A stretch of 64,000 nucleotides of DNA, from contig NC_092680.1 of assembly GCF_964355755.1 (NCBI RefSeq), forward strand, positions 14,795,001-14,859,000. Reading direction: 5' to 3'. This stretch comes from Antedon mediterranea (taxonomy: Eukaryota; Echinodermata; Crinoidea; Comatulida; Antedonidae). The position numbers and the translations under genes were made by a program. Below are positions 60,601-64,000 of this stretch, piece by piece (position 1 is the first letter of the stretch; each line of letters opens with the position of its first letter). The notes under the pieces were generated by a model, which made no database searches, was not told the DNA's origin, and was given only the letters and a program-made list of their open reading frames with translations.

Positions 60601-63600
60601 TTTTGTTAGATAGGACTAATTTCAAATGACATGTGATGCTTAAGCCTGGTTTTCATAAAATCGCTACACCGTCGCTACAGCGTTTTCATTAAAATCGCTA
60701 CCCGTGAGATGTCGCCGACGCAATCGGAAAGGCTCCCCGATTCATCGCAGTCAAATCGGCAAAGTTCAACCATGCTCAACTTTGCCGATTTTGTTGGCGA
60801 TCAATCGTATACGCGTACCAAAGAATATTTAGCGCTCGCGAACTAGATCCCCAATAAATTCTAGCGTTTCCATAGAATCGCTACGCTCTGTCGTTTAGCG
60901 ATTTTTTATGGAAACCAGGCTTTAATTGACAAATCAAATTGAATGAATACAATCAGGTGTGTTATAATCATAAATAATTTTAAAGTCATTATTAAAACTT
61001 AAAGAATATTTTAATAATGAACAGCTTGGAATTTCAGTTTAATTAAGTTATTTTAAATATTGTTTTTTTGATGTTATCTTGTCTTGTATGTATTTTCTTG
61101 TTTTTTTATTTTTACTGAATCATACTTAATGATAATTGTACTAGGCCCAACCACTCACTTTTCAGTCATTACGGATTTGACCCCATTGGAAATAAGTTTA
61201 CTTTTTGTCAACTTAATGGGTTATTCAGGTATTCTTTTTATACATTGTATATTTTAACTTTTATGTATGAATATCGAATAAAATCAATCAATCAATCAAT
61301 ACAATTTCTACATTGACGGTAGAAAGTAAAACAATTTTATAATAAAAAATACACACACTTACATGTCATTTGATGCTCTGATATTAACATATAAAATACA
61401 CACACTTACATGTCATTTGATGCTCTGATATTAACATATAAAATACACAAACTTACATGTCATTTGATGCTCTGATATTAACATTAGCTCCAAGATTGAG
61501 CAAACGTTCAACAGCATCACAATAACCACGCCCAGCTGCTACCATCAAAGGAGTAGCACTGGTTCCAGAATGGGAGTAATCAACTATAATAATAGGAATA
61601 GTATAGTATTTTATTTTCAACTAGATGTGTATGATAGATAACCATACGTTAGGGTATTGAAAAACCAGAAACTTTTGCAAATTTCACGAGTGATTGAAAT
61701 TCGTGAAAGTTCCGCAAATAATGATTTAGTACGCAAAATACAATAGGCCTACTACAAGCACTTTCTGGTACATGCAAGCCTATCTGATAGCAATAGCAGT
61801 TTTGTTTGCTTTCATTGTGTACTACTGTCGATGAAGTCATCGGACGGTGCATTCTATTTTTAAAAATTACTGCTTCTACATCTACATGTAACCTTTCGTA
61901 GCCTACACACGTAGGTTGATCGTAGGTCATTGTTCTATGAACGTAGCATACAAAGTATTGTTCGTACCTACAATGTATTGTTATGATAAGTATCTACGCG
62001 TCAATCTTAGGGTGGTTTGTGGGGTTAGTTAACACCATTGTCATCGCCTTCAATGCACACAAACAATGTATTGTTCGCTAATTAAAATCCTATCTAAAAA
62101 GCTAGAATTTTTGTAGCCGCCCTATGCATCAGTTATCCTAATTTGGCCGGACATTCGCCAATGAGACGACATCAGGCCTGTGGATCTCAGTTCACTCAGA
62201 GTTTTCCGCAGCCAAAACAAAACTATCGGTTAATTTTTTAACCAATAAGGTAATCAATTAAAAAATAAAGTGCGCATGATTAGTCATTACCACAACCTAG
62301 TGCTCAATCACAACGCAACCAATTATGTATCAGGTCAAAAGTAAAAAATTAACACATTTATCCAATTTAAATGAGATAATTATCGGTTAATTTTTCTCGC
62401 GTGGAAATGGTTAAACCCTATTTTCCAGGAAGTTTATCGGTTAATTATCAGTTATTTTTTGGCCCAAGTGCTCTTATATCTCTGTGGTATACCAGATATA
62501 CATTTAACATAAATTTACCTGAAATATTTTCACTAAGTAGTAGATGAAACAAATGGTTAAAAGCATTCTCATCGCCCACTAACCAACAATCACTGATTGC
62601 TTGATCCATATCTTGTCTTAACCAATCAGACAAACCATCTAGATTTACAGAATCCTTTATCAAGTAAAAGAATTGTAGACAATTTACAATACAGAACAAT
62701 TTAATTTTATTATTACACAAAATTAACAAAGGCCACATAAATAAAAAAAGATCGATAGGTAGTAAACAAGGTATATATAATTTTGACAGCTTTAAATTTT
62801 GTTGTTTTGGTTCAACAAAAAATAACAAATTCAAGAACTACTGTAAATAGCTAAATATAAAACTGTAATGATGAATAAAATATATATAAAAAACTGACCA
62901 AATAAAAATTATATATTAAATTTAATAATGTTTAATTTATAAAAAATATCATATCATATCAAGTATATTGTTTTAATAAAAAAAGCCTTGTTTCATTATT
63001 TGACAGTCTCTAGTTATATATTATTTCAAATATTATCGCATCAAGATTGTTTTATTAAGTACACTTTGGCCCAAGGAACAATCCATTAGTTTTGTCTAGA
63101 GCCAGATGCCTTTTATTACGGAAAATACCAATAAACTTACAAGCATATTTCTCGCACCTTCAACAATATCAAAATTACCCATGATGCTTTCTTTGGTGCA
63201 ATCAGGTTCGTCCGTCTCTTTTCTCATCCATTCATCTAATTTGTTTTGTTGCTTCTTTACTATAGGGTAAAATTCACAAAAACAATGTGATTAAAATCAT
63301 TATGGTTTTAAACTCTTAATTTGGACGCATTTCGAACCATATTCAAAGTAGATATGTTGCAACTTATGTAAATTTGTGAAACAATACATGCAAAAATGAC
63401 CAACAGTTGAAAATTACAAATTAGTGAACAATCTGTGCAGGAAATTTTAGGAAATAAAACACAGTTTATGACATATTCATAGTAGAAGATATTTTGCACT
63501 GCATATTTACAAGATAGTATTTGAGTATGTGAATAAGTTACCAATGAAGAATGAATGTAATCTAGTATATAATCTAACAAATAGGCCATAGTGAGTAATA

Positions 63601-63745
63601 TGAAAACTATCCTATGTCCATGTATTAAATGCAGAGAAATGCGAACAAAATAGGTTAGATTTATTGAGTTAATGCTTAGTGATAAAACTTACATCGTGCA
63701 GCTTCTTTTTGGTGCTTTTTCATTTTTTCATTGACATATCCAGAG
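48606..63745 (-). CDS. YTHDC2: YTHDC2-like m6A-binding DEAH helicase (5' incomplete)
   Basis: There are 23 exons with consistent phases and about 1,098 residues: 63745-63693, 63259-63141, 62654-62519, 61583-61457, 60101-60036, 59716-59541, 59189-59011, 58781-58701, 58228-58146, 57630-57405, 56551-56386, 56201-56095, 55500-55406, 55031-54855, 54547-54413, 53776-53545, 53245-53150, 52197-52101, 51912-51802, 51018-50726, 50329-50199, 49545-49461 and 48932-48606. The order is ankyrin insertion, helicase C, HA2/OB region, linker, YTH domain, Arg/Gly-rich tail, as in YTHDC2, an RNA helicase needed for meiosis in animals. The R3H domain, Walker A and DEAH box lie beyond the right edge. The protein acts on RNA, mainly in the cytoplasm. 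The gene name is supported by the shared ankyrin insertion plus the YTH end. Confidence 0.93.
49461..51018 (-). other. YTH domain of the YTHDC2 gene
   Basis: Exons 20-22 encode KYFVMKAPHDKFFDASVDDG, EWTVTGANERKL, SVYLVFLSHNSGNFQGYARM, KVKWIKR and VNPWNENKKVQVSRDGQ. Two Trp of the methyl-adenosine pocket are present (in DGEW and in VKW), so binding of m6A RNA is expected to be kept. Exon 23 then gives EIEPSVGENLL and a tail rich in Gly, Arg, Gln and Ser ending in SNDY. Confidence 0.9.
50490..50698 (-). mobile_element. tRNA-derived SINE in a YTHDC2 intron
   Basis: On the minus strand GTGGCGCAGTGTGTTGG (A box) and GGGTTCGAATCC (B box) have tRNA-like spacing. The body continues through GTACCTGGTAAGG. 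The unit stops about 25 bases from the exon at 50726, close to its 5' splice site. Confidence 0.75.
51025..51420 (+). pseudogene. Penelope-like element tail, GIY-YIG endonuclease C-terminus
   Basis: Plus-strand frame (opposite to the host gene): KDSKTNYSIKWKIIKKCKPY, then CNLCIYEKYVIIC, LNRKNELVSTCRHRKKFLL. This Cys/His pattern (W-I---KPY--------CNLC--EK-----------L--R-EL---CRHR-K-LL) closes the endonuclease of Penelope-like elements. Only this 3' end remains. It lies in the intron between exons 51912-51802 and 51018-50726, starting about 10 bases from the latter. Confidence 0.5.
52225..52925. repeat. 32-bp minisatellite in a YTHDC2 intron
   Basis: About 21 near-identical copies of a 32-bp unit containing TGTGAAAACATTCTGCAAAT and AGCTACCCAT. 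A few copies lack 6-10 bases. It begins about 30 bases beyond exon 52197-52101. Confidence 0.97.
54236..54374. mobile_element. MITE with AGCTCTGTCTACAC end
   Basis: The right end (GTGTAGACAGAGCT, followed by TAA) and inner words GATGTG, ATATTTGGGCACATCAC match the element at 59241 in reverse. The left end is decayed. It sits in a YTHDC2 intron. Confidence 0.5.
55659..56070. mobile_element. 412-bp mariner-type MITE with TA duplication
   Basis: Inverted ends CAGTAGAACCTTCATTTTAC and GTAAAATC...AAAGGTTCAACTG are flanked by TA (55657-55658, 56071-56072). It ends about 25 bases from exon 56201-56095 of YTHDC2, next to its 5' splice site. Confidence 0.8.
56912..57310. repeat. About 100-bp tandem repeat, four copies
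   Basis: Units start TATACAAGTTGAAATTGTCA at 56912, 57012, 57112 and 57214 and each holds an A run of variable length followed by CGCAGGTACAC. The array lies in a YTHDC2 intron. Confidence 0.95.
57405..59716 (-). other. Helicase C-terminal core of YTHDC2
   Basis: Exons 6-10. Motif IV area SILVFLPGYTDI (59189-59011), motif V ILSTNIAETSVTI (58781-58701) and motif VI, split between exons, QRKG|RAGRCRPG (58146/57630). Conserved Arg of motif VI and the Thr/Ser of motif V are all present, so helicase activity should be kept. Confidence 0.9.
59241..59359. mobile_element. MITE with AGCTCTGTCTACAC end, TTA on the left
   Basis: Begins after TTA with AGCTCTGTCTACACCTCAAA and includes GTGTGATGTGCCCAAATATAG. 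The right end is a degenerate inverted copy (GATATAGACAAAGC). Related to 54236-54374. Lies in a YTHDC2 intron. Confidence 0.6.
60221..60460. repeat. 60-bp tandem repeat, four copies
   Basis: Four almost identical 60-bp units beginning TTATTCATCGTAAATCACTG and ending AAAAAAGGCAG. Only two or three sites differ. Each has inverted words (ATTCATCG / CGAATG; CTAGGCTGAGAAGCTAG). Lies in the intron between ankyrin exons and is very young. Confidence 0.97.
60643..60921. mobile_element. 279-bp MITE with TTA duplication
   Basis: The ends AGCCTGGTTTTCATAAAATC and its partner TTTTTTATGGAAACCAGGCT lie between TTA copies (60640-60642, 60922-60924). The inner part holds repeated ATCGCTAC words. Same TWA duplication rule as the other Harbinger-type MITEs here. 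Confidence 0.85.
61357..61489 (-). repeat. 47-bp tandem repeat of an exon end with its splice donor
   Basis: Units of 47 bp (two full plus one 33-bp end) carry, on the minus strand, ATATCAGAGCATCAAATGAC followed by AT|GTAAGT. The rightmost copy is the real end of ankyrin exon 61583-61457. The other two place identical donors at 61410 and 61363. Confidence 0.93.
61590..62510. other. Large YTHDC2 intron without genes
   Basis: No exon or clear element border. The word TATCGGTTAATT recurs at about 62224, 62380 and 62428, in a stretch that could be an old foldback repeat. Confidence 0.35.
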
Positions 63746-64000
63746 CTAAAGGAGTCAAATTAAAGGAGTCAATTGAAAATGTAATTGTTTACACATGGCT
63801 CTTCTCAGGAAAACTAAGAGTAAGAATAAAAATAAAAAAAAAAAAACTAAGAATATGTCAATATACCCTGCTGTTCATGGAAACCATGGAGCAACACCTA
63901 CAGATTATAGCATAATAATATATCATAATAATTTGTGTGTAAATAATAAATAACTCAAGTTAGTTAATTTCGCATCAGATGCCATGTTTTTGTAAAAAAA

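Larger units (their letters stand above)
60036..61583 (-). other. Ankyrin repeats of YTHDC2
   Basis: Two exons: HSGTSATPLMVAAGRGYCDA, VERLLNLGANVNIRASN (61583-61457) and MTAMDWAKKMNQPEAVDIIE (60101-60036). This is the ankyrin pair inserted within the helicase core that marks YTHDC2 among DEAH helicases. Confidence 0.9.

Noticed and set aside
61649-61930. 93-codon minus-strand frame in a YTHDC2 intron
   Set aside because: No matching splice sites or recognisable domain, and the YTHDC2 frame is complete without it.
48606-63745. A separate ankyrin or YTHDF-type gene
   Set aside because: Phases run without break from ankyrin exons through helicase motifs to the YTH domain, which only fits YTHDC2.

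Overview
This is eukaryotic nuclear DNA, AT-rich, with introns, poly(A) signals and many transposon families. The abundance of the palindrome TAGGCCTA, the intron density, and the mix of G2E3-like HECT, THAP/P-element and Helitron sequences suggest a marine invertebrate deuterostome, most likely an echinoderm. That placement is an inference. No prokaryotic, rRNA or CRISPR feature is present.

The window has two halves. The left (about 0-35 kb) is a transposon graveyard mixed with small spliced genes. It opens with a five-exon gene for an RPA-like OB-fold protein (289-2244). A decayed Helitron of about 9.5 kb follows on the same strand, encoding a membrane segment plus PHD-like finger, two cysteine-protease-like domains, a Lys/Arg-rich repeat region and Rep-flanking segments. 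Its Rep catalytic core and its helicase are missing. It is interrupted by a PIF/Harbinger element (TTA target duplication) that itself contains a TIR element at a TA site, and by a 159-bp TTA-flanked MITE. Next come a second fragment of the Helitron 5' ORF, a truncated LTR retrotransposon, a CR1/L2-like LINE, a THAP domain, a gene joining an OB fold to a HECT C-lobe in one reading frame (23018-26207), a third OB copy, a P-element transposase remnant, a 1.8-kb TIR element and a minus-strand LINE tail.

The right half (36-64 kb) holds two well-supported host genes on the minus strand. The first is a nine-coding-exon gene for a protein of about 773 residues with three CCCH fingers, an RWD-like segment, an acidic stretch, Cys4 ribbons and a C-terminal CHY-type zinc finger (43118 to 36130). 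The second is most of YTHDC2, an m6A-binding DEAH helicase, in 23 exons (63745 to 48606; the 5' end lies beyond the window). All exon phases agree in both genes. Their introns and flanks hold MITEs with TWA or TA target duplications, tRNA-derived SINEs, a Penelope-like tail and several minisatellites (22, 25, 32, 60 and about 100 bp units).

The most unusual items are the OB-fold/HECT fusion, whose HECT cysteine lies in a 26-bp tandem duplication that breaks the frame; the Helitron with two protease-like domains next to an RPA-like gene; and a YTHDC2 ankyrin exon whose 5' splice site is present three times in tandem.
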